Source of the DNA: Austwickia chelonae
GTDB lineage: Bacteria > Actinomycetota > Actinomycetes > Actinomycetales > Dermatophilaceae
Direction of reading: 5' to 3'
Assembly (NCBI RefSeq): GCF_003391095.1
Contig: NZ_CP031447.1
Location: 434,001 to 498,000, forward strand
Length of the DNA: 64,000 nt
The position numbers and the translations under genes were made by a program. Positions 34,382 to 43,465 of this stretch are shown in pieces (position 1 is the stretch's first letter; every line of letters starts with the position of its first letter). The notes under the pieces are model-generated. The model made no database searches. It worked only from the letters and a program-made list of their open reading frames with translations, and was not told the origin of the DNA.

Positions 34382-36940
34382 TCATCGGGCCGGCGCGGGC
34401 GGGGGAGCCCCCGGCGCCGGAGCGCCAGGCCTGGCCGGGGCAGCGCCTGCCCCACCTGGAACACCGGCGATGCCTGCTCCTCGACCGCCGCCAGGAGCAC
34501 CAGCAGCACCACCACCGGCAGCACCGCCAGCAGCACCACCACCGGCAGCCCCGTCCGGTCGGGCTCCCGGGCGCTCAGGTCGGGCGCTGGTTCCGGTCGA
34601 CGGCTTCGGCGCGCCACCGGCTGCGAGGATGATGCTCACCGTCTCGCCCTTGTTGATCTGGGTTCCTGCAGGCGGGTCGGTGCGCGCCACGGTGCCCGGC
34701 TCGACCTCGGTCGTCGTCTCCTTCTGGTTGGAGACGACCACCTTGAAACCGGCTGCTTCCAGTGTCTTCTTCGCGTCCTCTTCAGAGGAGCCGACCACGG
34801 TGGGAACCGCTACCCGGTTGTTGGACTGAGCCGCTGAACCGCTGAACTGTGCCTTGGGCAGACCGACGTGCGCGACATCCATGATCTTTTTCCAGGTCGG
34901 CCCGGAGAGGGTTCCTCCGTACGGGTTGGCCCAGTAGCGGCTTCCGATCCGGATGCCTTGCATCGACTTGTTGCCCTTCTCCGGGCGGCCGGTCCACACA
35001 GCGGTGGAACGCTGCGGGGTGTAGCCGACCATCCAGGTCTGGGCGTTTCCGTCGGTGGTTCCGGTCTTGGCGGCGGCGTCCCTGCCTTCGGACAGGTTGT
35101 TCGGCGAGACGACGCCCTTGAGGATGTCAGTGGTGTCCTGGGCGACCTTCGCACTCACTCCGGTGTCGCGGCACTGACCGATGCGCAAGGGCAGCTTCTT
35201 GCCGTCGTGCTGGGTGACCGACTCGACCGGGTAGGGCTCGCAGTACTTGCCGTTCGCGGCGAGGGTGGCATAGGAGGCGGCCATCGTCAGCGGAGAGGCT
35301 TCGTTCGCGCCCAGGATGATGCTGGGGGAGAAGTCGCCATAGGGCTTTCCGCTGCCGGTGTGCAGGCCCATGTCCTTCATGGTCGCCTTCTGCTTGCAGA
35401 CGCCGATCTTCGTGGCGAGGTCGGCGAAAGCGGTGTTCACCGAGGCTACTGTCGCGGCCCTGATGGACATGGTTCCGCTGGCGGACCCTTCGACGTTGTG
35501 CACCGGCCAAGGGCCACCCATGGCTTTGCATTCCCCGGCACGGAAGCGTCCCTGGTTGTAAACCGTTCCGCTGGGGGTGGAGTTCACCGAGGAGCTCGCG
35601 GTCATCCCTTGTTTGAGGGCCTCGACAACGGCATACATCTTCGCGGTGGAGCCGATCTGGAACCCGGCCGATCCGCCGTATTCGGCGTCGACCGACCAGA
35701 TGAGGTGGTTCTTGTTCTGGGAGCTCTGCGCGATCGAGAGCACCTTTCCGGTGCCGGGCTCGACGACAGCGGCGGCGGTGCCGACCTCTTTCTCCTGGGC
35801 GGGGGGCACCCATTCGGTCAGGATCCGGCGGCTCTCCTTGAGGAGCTTCACGTCGAAGGTGGTCTGGACGGTCAGGCCGCCGTGCATCAGGCGGCTCTCC
35901 CGTTCGGCTTCGTTGGCGCCCAGCGCGGGCACATTCTTCTTCAGCCAGGACTTCACGTAGAAGCAGACCCACTTGTCGACCGCGGTCTCGCAGGAGGTCT
36001 TGATGTCCTGTTCCTTGGTGCCCAGCGGGGCGGCCTTGGCTTCGGTGGCCTCGTCCTTGGTGACGAAGCCACCGGCGGCCATCCGGTCCAGCACGGCATT
36101 GCGGCGGTGCAGGGCTGCCTGCGGGTAGACCAGAGGGTTGTAGGCGGTCGGCTGCTGGGCCATACCGGCGATCATGGCCGCCTGGGCGAGGTTGAGGTCT
36201 TTCGCCGGGATGCTGAAGTAGCGTTGCGCGGCAGCTTCGACTCCGTAGGAGTTCGCGCCGTAGAAGACCAGGTTGAGGTATCCCTCGAGGATCTGGTCCT
36301 TACTCATCTTCTTCTCGATCTCGATGGCGTACTTCGCCTCTTTGAGCTTACGGACGATGCCGGGGACACCATTGCGCTGCTCGGCGGCGGCTGCAGCGTC
36401 ATGGTTGTCATTGCGCAGCGCGTTGGTGATCAAGGACTGGCGTACGTATTGCTGGGTGATGGTGGAGGCGCCCTGTTTGTCGCCGCGCATGGTCGACACG
36501 AAAGCGCGCATGAGGCCGCGGACGTCGACGCCACCGTGCTCGTAGAAGCGTTCGTCCTCGATGGCGACCTGTGCCTTGCGCATCATCGGGGACACCTGGG
36601 ACAGAGGAACCACGGAGCGGTTCTCGTTGAGGAGAGTGGCCAGCTCGGTGCCGTCAGCGGCCAGGATGCGGGTCTGCTGGGCGATGGCGGGCGCGGTCAG
36701 TTGGCTGGGGAGCGCTTCGAAGGTGCCGATGGCCAGCTTGGTCGAGGCCCCGGCGCCGCCGACCAGAGGAATTGCCAGTCCAGCGGCTAGGAAGCCCATG
36801 ACCACTGACGCGGCGAGGAAAGCGCCCATGAGATTGAGGACGTTGGTGAACCGGGTGGCACGGCGCTGCATGTGGTCAAGGGTACGTGGGTCTGAGGGGC
36901 GAGGGCGCAGGCGGCCCCTTCCGGGCGGGTAACGAATCAC
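34382..36940 (-). CDS. ponA2: Bifunctional penicillin-binding protein with PASTA domain (PonA2-like)
   Basis: This 852-residue class A PBP builds peptidoglycan. After a cytoplasmic tail and one membrane segment, the glycosyltransferase domain shows EDERFYEHGGVD and KQGASTITQQYVRQ. The transpeptidase shows STAK (active serine), SVN and KTGTT. One PASTA repeat (VPTVVGSSEEDAKKTLEAAG) follows, then a Gly/Ala/Pro-rich tail with GAAGGGAAGG repeats. The start is a GTG at 36940 with AAAGG upstream; an ATG at 36871 is possible. Its neighbours, metallophosphoesterase below and whiB4 divergently above, match PonA2 of M. tuberculosis, known for stress survival. Confidence 0.93.
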   Translation of the reverse strand: MIRYPPGRGRLRPRPSDPRTLDHMQRRATRFTNVLNLMGAFLAASVVMGFLAAGLAIPLVGGAGASTKLAIGTFEALPSQLTAPAIAQQTRILAADGTELATLLNENRSVVPLSQVSPMMRKAQVAIEDERFYEHGGVDVRGLMRAFVSTMRGDKQGASTITQQYVRQSLITNALRNDNHDAAAAAEQRNGVPGIVRKLKEAKYAIEIEKKMSKDQILEGYLNLVFYGANSYGVEAAAQRYFSIPAKDLNLAQAAMIAGMAQQPTAYNPLVYPQAALHRRNAVLDRMAAGGFVTKDEATEAKAAPLGTKEQDIKTSCETAVDKWVCFYVKSWLKKNVPALGANEAERESRLMHGGLTVQTTFDVKLLKESRRILTEWVPPAQEKEVGTAAAVVEPGTGKVLSIAQSSQNKNHLIWSVDAEYGGSAGFQIGSTAKMYAVVEALKQGMTASSSVNSTPSGTVYNQGRFRAGECKAMGGPWPVHNVEGSASGTMSIRAATVASVNTAFADLATKIGVCKQKATMKDMGLHTGSGKPYGDFSPSIILGANEASPLTMAASYATLAANGKYCEPYPVESVTQHDGKKLPLRIGQCRDTGVSAKVAQDTTDILKGVVSPNNLSEGRDAAAKTGTTDGNAQTWMVGYTPQRSTAVWTGRPEKGNKSMQGIRIGSRYWANPYGGTLSGPTWKKIMDVAHVGLPKAQFSGSAAQSNNRVAVPTVVGSSEEDAKKTLEAAGFKVVVSNQKETTTEVEPGTVARTDPPAGTQINKGETVSIILAAGGAPKPSTGTSARPERPGARPDGAAGGGAAGGAAGGGAAGAPGGGRGAGIAGVPGGAGAAPARPGAPAPGAPPPAPAR

Positions 36941-37273
36941 GCACCTTTGTGGTCTCCCAGGCTGCGCAGACTTTGTCTGGAGTAGTCCCGACTGTGCCCC
37001 ATGTCAACGCGTGGAGGCGGGCCAACATGGGGCACAGTGGGCCAGTATGCGCGTCGCACGTTGAGTATCCATGATCAACAAGGCTTCTCGGCCAGCTAAC
37101 CGCAAAGGATTCCACCGAAGGATGGAACCGATTACATCGAGTGACTAGTTCTTTATGACTATAAGGGTGGGCTCTTTAGAGGGATGGGCACGGCCTATCA
37201 GGGTTCCTACTGTGCAAATTGTCATCATGTCGGCGGCCTGACCAGAGCAGGCCCAGGCAAGGGTAGGCAAACG
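36941..37273. other. Divergent promoter region of ponA2 and whiB4 with long inverted repeat
   Basis: A perfect 14-base inverted repeat (ACTGTGCCCCATGT at 36991-37004 and ACATGGGGCACAGT at 37025-37038, 20-base loop) sits between the divergent genes. It could be an operator or a cruciform-type element; no T-run makes a terminator less likely. No gene is supported here. Confidence 0.6.
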
Positions 37274-37591
37274 GTGAGCACAGTCGCCCAGGAACAGCAC
37301 ACGCAACAGACCAACTGGATAGTCGAGTGGACCCCCTTGGCAGCCTGCCGGGCTTCGTCCCCCGACGCACTCTTCGTGCAAGGGGCAGCCCAACAACAGG
37401 CCAAACAGATCTGCCAACGGTGCCCTGTCATCGCCGAATGCCTCGCGGATGCCCTCGACAACCGGACCGAGTTCGGGGTCTGGGGCGGAATGACCGAGCG
37501 GGAACGCCGCGCCATGCTGCGCCGCCATCCGAACATCCCCTCCTTCAGGATGCTCTTCGAAGCAGATCGGCAGAACCGGGCCAGCGCCTGA
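37274..37591 (+). CDS. whiB4: WhiB4-type iron-sulfur redox regulator
   Basis: This 105-residue protein carries the four WhiB cysteines C25, C47, C50 and C56, which bind a [4Fe-4S] cluster, followed by EFGVWGGMTERERR, the turn motif of the family. The stretch DALFVQGAAQQQAK is characteristic of the WhiB4 group, which senses oxygen and controls oxidative-stress genes in M. tuberculosis. The start is inferred at GTG 37274 after GGGTAGG; the frame extends to 37184. It is flanked by ponA2 and, convergently, by the two ArsA-like ATPases, the same order as Rv3682-Rv3679. Confidence 0.9.
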   Translation: MSTVAQEQHTQQTNWIVEWTPLAACRASSPDALFVQGAAQQQAKQICQRCPVIAECLADALDNRTEFGVWGGMTERERRAMLRRHPNIPSFRMLFEADRQNRASA

Positions 37592-37610
37592 ACCTGCCGA
37601 CACCGGCCGG

Positions 37611-38858
37611 TCACGCCGCCGCATCGGCCGCCAGGTCCGCCCCGATCCGACGTAGCGCCTCCAGATCATGGACGTCCACCGCCGCGGAAGGAACCTGCAC
37701 CACCGGCACTCCCGGATGTCCCTCCGCCAGGTGACGGGTCGCAGCCTGCTGGCGCCTCGTCAATTCGTCCTGCACCGCCTGCAGGCGCAACAGTGCCGCA
37801 GCGAAACGGTGGACCTCGTCCGGCTCCGCGATCGACTCCAGCCGATCTGCCGCCCGATCAGCAGCATCCGCAGGTAATTCCACCTCGACCCGGGCCATCC
37901 GGTTCACCACCACCCCCGCCAGGGGCATTCCGTCAGCGGCCAGCCGATCGATGAAATAACCGGCCTCCCGCAGAGCATCCCGTTCGGGTGAGGCCACCAC
38001 CAGGAAAGCCGTCTCCGCGTCCTGCAGGAGCGCATAGGTGTGCGTAGCCCGCTCCCGGAATCCCCCGAAGACGGTGTCGAGGGCAGCCACCAGCGTCTGT
38101 ACGTCATGCAGCATCTGCGCCCCCAGGATCTTGGACAGGGCATGCGCCGTCGCGGACATCCCCGCCTGCACGAACCGCAGATAAGCCCGCCCGCCCGCCT
38201 TCGCCGGAGCCACCATCAACCGGATGAACCGCCCGTCCAGGAAGCTGCCCAGACGCTCAGGGGCGTCCAGGAAGTCCAGTGCCGAACGACTCGGCGGGGT
38301 GTCCACCACCACCAGGTCCCAGTACGGGCGGCCGTCCTCGTCCCGCCGGTCGTGGAGCTGCCCCAGCTTCTCCATCGCCATGTACTCCTGCGTGCCCGCG
38401 AACGAACTCGACAACGCCTGGTAGAAGGGGTTCGCGAGGATCTGCTCCGCCTTCTCCGGCTTGGCATGCGCCTGCACGACCTCGTCGAAGGTCCGCTTCA
38501 TGTCCAGCATCATCGCGTCCAGGGAACCGCCCGCCGAGCGGTCGACCCCTGACACCTCCCGAGGGCTGTTGTCCAGCTCGGCCAGGCCCAAGGACTGCGC
38601 CAACCGACGCGCAGGGTCGATGGTCAACACCACTGCACGACGACCACGTTCGGCCGCCCGCAAGCCCAGCGCGGCTGCCGTCGTCGTCTTGCCCACCCCT
38701 CCGGCGCCGCAACACACGACGATCCGAGTCCCTCGATCGTCCAACAGTGCATCGATGTCCAAGGCCGGTGACGGCAGCTCGGCGGACCTGGCCGCTCGGA
38801 CACCCCGATGAACAGCGTGACCCATGCTGATATCCGTGTTCCGTGGCCCGGGCTTCAT
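37611..38858 (-). CDS. ArsA/GET3-like ATPase, second of pair
   Basis: This 415-residue P-loop ATPase has the deviant Walker A of the ArsA/MinD group (CGAGGVGKTTTAAALG), switch I/A-type residues at LTIDPARRLAQSLGL, and VVVDTPPSRSALDFL. It corresponds to Rv3680, which together with its partner forms a complex reported to protect mycobacteria against host lipids and nitric-oxide stress. The start is ATG 38858 after AGAGGTGG; a GTG at 38861 is adjacent. It follows the first ATPase gene by 13-16 bases and ends 20 bases from whiB4, convergently. There are no ArsB or arsenic genes, so anion transport is unlikely. Confidence 0.88.
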   Translation of the reverse strand: MKPGPRNTDISMGHAVHRGVRAARSAELPSPALDIDALLDDRGTRIVVCCGAGGVGKTTTAAALGLRAAERGRRAVVLTIDPARRLAQSLGLAELDNSPREVSGVDRSAGGSLDAMMLDMKRTFDEVVQAHAKPEKAEQILANPFYQALSSSFAGTQEYMAMEKLGQLHDRRDEDGRPYWDLVVVDTPPSRSALDFLDAPERLGSFLDGRFIRLMVAPAKAGGRAYLRFVQAGMSATAHALSKILGAQMLHDVQTLVAALDTVFGGFRERATHTYALLQDAETAFLVVASPERDALREAGYFIDRLAADGMPLAGVVVNRMARVEVELPADAADRAADRLESIAEPDEVHRFAAALLRLQAVQDELTRRQQAATRHLAEGHPGVPVVQVPSAAVDVHDLEALRRIGADLAADAAA

Positions 38859-38874
38859 CACTCATCCACCTCTT

Positions 38875-39954
38875 TCACCAGGCGGCCTGGTCCGCGAGTT
38901 CCTGCGCGAGCACCCGGATACCCGTGGCATCCATTCCCTCGCGCAGCGGCGGCAGCACATAAACCGGACGGCCCAAGGACTCCACCACGGCGAACTGCTC
39001 GTTCTCCAGACGCATCCGGTCTGCATGAGCCGAACCCTGCGCGACCAGGGAGTCCACCGCCGCAGCCGACCACCCCTCCTGCTGCCCCTCAGCCCGCCCC
39101 GAGAACGGACCGGGCCACGCCGAGGAGTCCGTCAACACGCGGGCCAGCGCTGCATGATCGATCCGGCCATCGGACAAACAGACCAGTTCCTGCGGAGTCA
39201 GCAACGGATCCCGAGCCTGGTTCACCACGACCGCGCCCAAGGGCAGTCCCGCCGCCCGCAGCTCCGCGACGGCGTCCACCGCCTCCTGCACCGGCATCTC
39301 CTCCAACAAGGTCACCAGATGTATCGCGCACGACCCTGAACGCAGCAACTTCGTGATGGAATCGGCCTGGCTCCGGATCGGCCCCACCCGTGCCAGGTCG
39401 GCGACCTCCTGGTTCACCCCCAGGAAACGCCCCACCCGGCCCGTCGGTGGCGCATCGAGAACGACCGCGTCGTAATGCCAGTCCGGGGTACCGTCCGGGA
39501 GCGGACGATCCGCCCGGCGCCGGGCCGCCTCGTAGACCTTCCCGATGAGCAGGACGTCCCGGACCCCGGGAGCGATCGTCGTCGCGAAATCGATGGCTCC
39601 CACCTTCTCCAGGGCCCGCCCGGCCCGGCCCAGGTGGTAGAAGAGCTCCAGGTACTCCACCAGCGCGGCCTTCGCGTCGACGGCCAGCCCCCACATCTCC
39701 CCGCCGCCGGAGACCTTCAACATCAAGCGTTCGGTGCACGGCAGCGGCGGCACGTCCAGGACCTGGCTGAACCCTTGGCGGCCCTCCACCTCGGCGAGAA
39801 GCACTCTGCGGCCCAGACTGGCCAGCGCCAAGGCCAGCGCGGCCGCGACGGTCGTCTTCCCGGTGCCGCCCTTCCCGGTCACGACGTGCAGGCGTACACC
39901 AGGCCAGTCCGACGTCGGGGCCCGTTCACCAGGCTTCCCAGCGATGTCCGGCAT
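38875..39954 (-). CDS. ArsA/GET3-like ATPase, first of pair
   Basis: This 359-residue ATPase shows GKGGTGKTTVAAALALALA (deviant Walker A with signature lysine) and AVVLDAPPTGRVGRFL. It lacks an obvious second nucleotide fold, so it should work as a dimer or with the co-transcribed partner. Its position next to the partner and whiB4 matches Rv3679. The ATG at 39954 is divergent from the DUF4177/RidA operon. Membrane association is likely, as for ArsA-like proteins, but no membrane segment is present. Confidence 0.88.
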   Translation of the reverse strand: MPDIAGKPGERAPTSDWPGVRLHVVTGKGGTGKTTVAAALALALASLGRRVLLAEVEGRQGFSQVLDVPPLPCTERLMLKVSGGGEMWGLAVDAKAALVEYLELFYHLGRAGRALEKVGAIDFATTIAPGVRDVLLIGKVYEAARRRADRPLPDGTPDWHYDAVVLDAPPTGRVGRFLGVNQEVADLARVGPIRSQADSITKLLRSGSCAIHLVTLLEEMPVQEAVDAVAELRAAGLPLGAVVVNQARDPLLTPQELVCLSDGRIDHAALARVLTDSSAWPGPFSGRAEGQQEGWSAAAVDSLVAQGSAHADRMRLENEQFAVVESLGRPVYVLPPLREGMDATGIRVLAQELADQAAW

Positions 39955-40073
39955 GAGTGAAGTCTAGGAGAGCGCCCTGTGCTCGTCCTGCTCTGCAGCT
40001 CAAGATGATCGGCCGACCTGGCAATCCATGCCGGTCCGGCCCTCGACAGGCCCGGCCCAGTAGGCTGAGAGAT

Positions 40074-40229
40074 ATGACGAGGTGGGAGTACGCAACAACG
40101 CCGGTCCTGATCCACAACACCCAGGCCATCCTCAACACCTGGGGCGAGGACGGTTGGGAACTGGTGCAGGTAGTGACCATGGCCGAGGGAAACCTCGTGG
40201 CCTACTTCAAACGCCCGAAGGAGAACTGA
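40074..40229 (+). CDS. DUF4177-type small protein
   Basis: A 51-residue protein with MTRWEYATTPVLIHN and WGEDGWELVQVV, the two conserved tryptophan motifs of DUF4177. Function is unknown. It is 3 bases ahead of ridA, the arrangement commonly seen in Actinobacteria beside the ArsA-like pair. The start at 40074 was chosen because the conserved WEY motif begins there. Confidence 0.85.
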   Translation: MTRWEYATTPVLIHNTQAILNTWGEDGWELVQVVTMAEGNLVAYFKRPKEN

Positions 40230-40232
40230 TCC

Positions 40233-40700
40233 ATGAGCCAGGTGGAAGAACGCCTCGCGGCGCTGGGCCTGACCGTCCCGGAGGTGGCCGCACCGGTGGC
40301 TGCCTATGTCCCTGCGGTCCAGGACGGGCGGCGCATCTATACGTCCGGCCAGCTTCCGCTGGTCGCAGGTGAACTGGCTGGCGCTGGTCTGGTCGGCGCC
40401 GACCTGACCGCCGAACAGGCCCAAGAACTAGCCCGGATCTGCGCACTCAACGCCATTGCCGCAGTGAAATCTGTGGTCGGCGACCTGGACAAGGTCGCCC
40501 AGGTAGTCAAGGTCGTCGGATTCGTCGCCAGCGCTCCCGGATTCACCGGGCAGCCTGTCGTGATCAACGGGGCGTCCGAGCTGCTCGCGCAAGCCTTCGG
40601 GGAGAAAGGCGCGCACGCTCGCAGTGCCGTCGGAGTGGCTGCGCTTCCGCTCAATGCTCCCGTCGAGGTGGAGATGGTCGTCGCCCTCGTGGAGGAGTGA
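40233..40700 (+). CDS. ridA: RidA-family enamine/imine deaminase
   Basis: This 155-residue protein belongs to the YjgF/YER057c/RidA family, which hydrolyses reactive enamines. Family parts are QDGRRIYTSGQLPL, the helix ICALNAIAAVKSVVGDLDKVAQVVKV and the C-terminal HARSAVGVAALPLNAPVEVEMV. In RidA the substrate-holding arginine lies in the R-S-A-V-G-V stretch, present here. It belongs to the longer, Rv3678c-like subgroup and is in an operon with the NUDIX and metallo-beta-lactamase-fold genes. Confidence 0.9.
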   Translation: MSQVEERLAALGLTVPEVAAPVAAYVPAVQDGRRIYTSGQLPLVAGELAGAGLVGADLTAEQAQELARICALNAIAAVKSVVGDLDKVAQVVKVVGFVASAPGFTGQPVVINGASELLAQAFGEKGAHARSAVGVAALPLNAPVEVEMVVALVEE

Positions 40701-40704
40701 CCCG

Positions 40705-41631
40705 ATGAACGGTGGCCGCCGTTACCCACTGCCGGGAGATCGGACCGCGCAGGTCCGGGCCTGGCAAGAGAGCGGCGCCACCGCCGTCGGACCTCGCGAT
40801 GCCGCGACCGTCGTCCTTCTGCGTGATCGGACCAGAGGACACGACGCACAGCCCGACCGGACATCTGGCGGGCTCGAAGTCTTTGTGCTTCGACGGGCGG
40901 CGACCATGCTCTTCGCGCCCAGCACCTATGTCTTCCCCGGCGGCGGCGTCGACCCCACCGACTATCAGCGTCCATCGGCCTGGCACGGACCCGACCCCCG
41001 GGCCTGGGCGCGAGTCCTCGACCTGCCGGACCCGGAGCTTGCCGGAGCACTTGTGGTGGCTGCAGCCCGTGAACTCTTCGAGGAGTGCGGAGTCCTGCTC
41101 GCCGGGCCGGACCCCGATCACGTCGTCGCCGACCTCGACACCCCGCACTGGTCGGCCGCCCGCAAAGCACTCGTCGTCCACCGGCTCACCTTCGCCGATC
41201 TTCTCGCGGAGAACGGACTCGTCCTACGCGCCGACCTGTTGCGTGCCGTCGACCACTGGATCACCCCCGAATTCGAATCCCGCCGCTACAGCACCCGCTT
41301 CTTCGCCGCCGTGCTCCCCACCGGCCAGCAGCCGGACGGCGACTGCACCGAGGCCGATGACGCACGCTGGGTCCGTCCTGCCGACCTCCTCGCCGAGGTC
41401 CACGTCGGACAGGCCCTGATCCTTCCTCCCACCAGGTCCCGTCTCGACGCACTGCTCGACGGCCCCGCCCGAACCGCCGCCGAATGGTGGCACCACCAGG
41501 ACCCCGCAGCTGTCGTCCCTGCGCTCCTGGCTGTTCCCGTCCGGACCGCCGACAGGTACGAGATCGTCGCCCAGCGCGTCACATCCGGCCGAGCCGACCC
41601 TACTCACCCGCAGAACGGGAGAACGCCATGA
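40705..41631 (+). CDS. NUDIX hydrolase (NUDT19-like, divergent)
   Basis: This 308-residue protein has an N-terminal FPGGGVDPTD and, after an insertion of about 35 residues, AARELFEECGVLL, which together make a split Nudix box (G...REx2EExG). The insertion is characteristic of the NUDT7/NUDT19-like acyl-CoA/CoA diphosphatase group, although the exact substrate is not readable. The gene follows ridA by 4 bases and overlaps the next gene by ATGA. It is longer than typical 150-220-residue NUDIX enzymes. Confidence 0.8.
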   Translation: MNGGRRYPLPGDRTAQVRAWQESGATAVGPRDAATVVLLRDRTRGHDAQPDRTSGGLEVFVLRRAATMLFAPSTYVFPGGGVDPTDYQRPSAWHGPDPRAWARVLDLPDPELAGALVVAAARELFEECGVLLAGPDPDHVVADLDTPHWSAARKALVVHRLTFADLLAENGLVLRADLLRAVDHWITPEFESRRYSTRFFAAVLPTGQQPDGDCTEADDARWVRPADLLAEVHVGQALILPPTRSRLDALLDGPARTAAEWWHHQDPAAVVPALLAVPVRTADRYEIVAQRVTSGRADPTHPQNGRTP

Positions 41632-42464
41632 ACGGACCGGACCGACAGACCGAAGAACTCGTCGCCCGCCCACCCCGGTGGGCGCAAGGTACGTGGGCCG
41701 GCGGACGTTGGAGCGACAGGGTGGACTGCATCGTCTGCCCCAACCCCTCGGCGATGACCCTCGAAGGAACCAACACCTGGATCGTTGCCGACCCCGGCGA
41801 CGAAAGCTGCCTCGTCGTCGACCCAGGCCCCTTGGACGAAGAACATCTACGCCGGGTCCTCGGCCGGATCGGCGAACGCCGGGTCTCCCGGGTGCTCCTC
41901 ACCCACCGCCATCCCGATCACGCTGCGGGAGCGCACCGTTTCGCCGATCTCGCCCACTGCCACGTCAACGCCATCGGCGACGGACGCCATGACCTCGCCG
42001 ACGGTGACGTCCTCCGTGAATGCGGGGTCGAGGTGCACGTCGTCGCCACCCCCGGACACAGTGGTGATTCCATCAGTTACCTCGTGGCCGACGACCGCGC
42101 GCTACTCACCGGGGACACTGTCCTGGGCTGGGGGACCAGCGTCGTCGACTGGCCGGACGGCAGCCTCGCCGAATACCTCCTCAGCCTGGAGAAGATCGCC
42201 GCTCTCATTGCGGACGGGCAGGTCACCGACCTGCTCCCCGGCCACGGCGGGCCCATTGCCCACGCTGCGGAAGTCGTCGAGGCCTATCGTCGGCATCGGC
42301 TCGACCGACTCGACCAGATCCGCGCCGCACTCAGCGAGGGGGCCTCCGGCGTCTCCCAGGTCGTCGACCGTGTCTACGCAGGCCTCGACCCGGCGTTGCG
42401 ACCGGCCGCCGAACGTTCGGTCCAGGCTCAACTCGCCTACTTGAGGGTCGAGGGCCTCGGCTGA
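41628..42464 (+). CDS. Metallo-beta-lactamase-fold hydrolase (LACTB2/Rv3677c-like)
   Basis: This 278-residue enzyme has the metal motif HRHPDHAAG, then TPGHSGDS (second histidine), LTGDTVLGWG and LLPGHGGPI (further metal ligands). The C-terminal winged-helix-like extension (about 205-278) is that of LACTB2-type proteins, which in other organisms cut RNA; in Actinobacteria the substrate is undefined. It overlaps the NUDIX gene by 4 bases. A perfect terminator hairpin follows, shared with crp, which is convergent. Confidence 0.88.
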   Translation: MNGPDRQTEELVARPPRWAQGTWAGGRWSDRVDCIVCPNPSAMTLEGTNTWIVADPGDESCLVVDPGPLDEEHLRRVLGRIGERRVSRVLLTHRHPDHAAGAHRFADLAHCHVNAIGDGRHDLADGDVLRECGVEVHVVATPGHSGDSISYLVADDRALLTGDTVLGWGTSVVDWPDGSLAEYLLSLEKIAALIADGQVTDLLPGHGGPIAHAAEVVEAYRRHRLDRLDQIRAALSEGASGVSQVVDRVYAGLDPALRPAAERSVQAQLAYLRVEGLG

Positions 42465-42496
42465 CCGGGCCACCGGCTGCCTCCGGCAGGACGGAT

Positions 42497-42530
42497 CCGG
42501 GGCATGTCGCACCTGCGCGACATGCCCCGG
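42497..42530. terminator. Perfect hairpin between convergent hydrolase and crp genes
   Basis: A 14-base perfect stem (CCGGGGCATGTCGC / GCGACATGCCCCGG) with a 6-base loop lies between the convergent genes and ends 9 bases before the crp stop. It can serve both directions. Confidence 0.75.
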
Positions 42531-42538
42531 AAGTTGCG

Positions 42539-43216
42539 TCAGCGGGAGCGGCGGTACAAACGGTCGACGTCGAGGAGAACCACAGCTCGCGCTTCCAACC
42601 GCAGCCAGCCACGGGAGGCGAAGTCGGCGAGAGCCTTGTTGACGGTCTCCCGGGATGCGCCTACGAGCTGGGCGAGTTCTTCCTGGGTGAGGTCATGGGC
42701 GACGAGGACACCTTCGTCGGCGGGCTGACCGAACCTGTTCGCGAGGTCGAGCAGTGCTTTGGCGACCCGGCCGGGCACATCGGTGAAGACGAGGTCGGCG
42801 ACGGAGTCATTCGTCCGGCGGAGCCTGCGGGCCAAGGAGGCCAACAAGGTCAGGGAGACGGCAGGCCGGTCCTTGAGGTATTCGTGCAGGGACTCGTTGC
42901 CCATGCCGATGAGTTCGGTGTCGGCGACGGCGGTGGCGGTGGCCGTACGCGGACCCGGGTCGAACAGGCTCAGCTCACCGAACATCTCGCCGGGACCGAG
43001 GATGGCCATCAGGTTTTCCCGGCCGTCGGTGCTCGACCGTCCGAGCTTGATCTTGCCTGACACGATGACGTAGAGACTGTCCCCTCGTTGGCCTTCGCGG
43101 AAGAGGACGTCGCCTCGTTGGAGGCGAGTTTCCGACATCGTGGAGCGCAGGGCATCGACGTCGTCGTCGTTCAGGGCGGCAAAGAGGGGGGAGCGTCTCA
43201 CCACAGCGTTGTCCAC
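42539..43216 (-). CDS. crp: Crp/Fnr-family cAMP-responsive regulator (GlxR/CRP)
   Basis: This 225-residue protein matches actinobacterial CRP/GlxR, a global regulator of carbon and respiration. The cAMP-binding fold shows [18 protein letters not shown] and [16 protein letters not shown], with the phosphate-binding FGELS..RTA motif. The C-terminal helix-turn-helix is [21 protein letters not shown]. Start GTG 43216 gives the usual length and follows AGGGG. A CRP-like site lies at 43237-43252, upstream of this start, consistent with autoregulation. Gene order (hydrolase-crp-nth) equals Rv3677c-Rv3676-Rv3674c. Confidence 0.95.
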   Translation of the reverse strand: MDNAVVRRSPLFAALNDDDVDALRSTMSETRLQRGDVLFREGQRGDSLYVIVSGKIKLGRSSTDGRENLMAILGPGEMFGELSLFDPGPRTATATAVADTELIGMGNESLHEYLKDRPAVSLTLLASLARRLRRTNDSVADLVFTDVPGRVAKALLDLANRFGQPADEGVLVAHDLTQEELAQLVGASRETVNKALADFASRGWLRLEARAVVLLDVDRLYRRSR

Positions 43217-43236
43217 GACCCCTACTCTGCCACAGC

Positions 43237-43252
43237 TGTGCGCCAGATCACG
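43237..43252. promoter_or_regulatory. CRP/GlxR-like site upstream of crp
   Basis: TGTGC-GCCAGA-TCACG matches TGTGA-N6-TCACA at 8 of 10 defined positions. It is 21 bases upstream of the crp start, in the crp-nth intergenic region. Autoregulation is inferred. Confidence 0.5.
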
Positions 43253-43465
43253 TGGGTCCCGCAGGAACTCGTTAAGACATCTGTCCGAATATGTCGTCAG
43301 CGTCGAACTGGTGGTCTCCTCCGGCACAGGGACAAGGACACTCAGCGGACGGAGAGGTCCCGTTCAGAGCAGCGGCGTAGCCTTTTCCTTGCACAGCGAG
43401 GCGTAATGTCTCGAAAGTCATGGATGCCGCGCAAAGGACGGCCGGGGAACGAGGGGGAGAACGCG

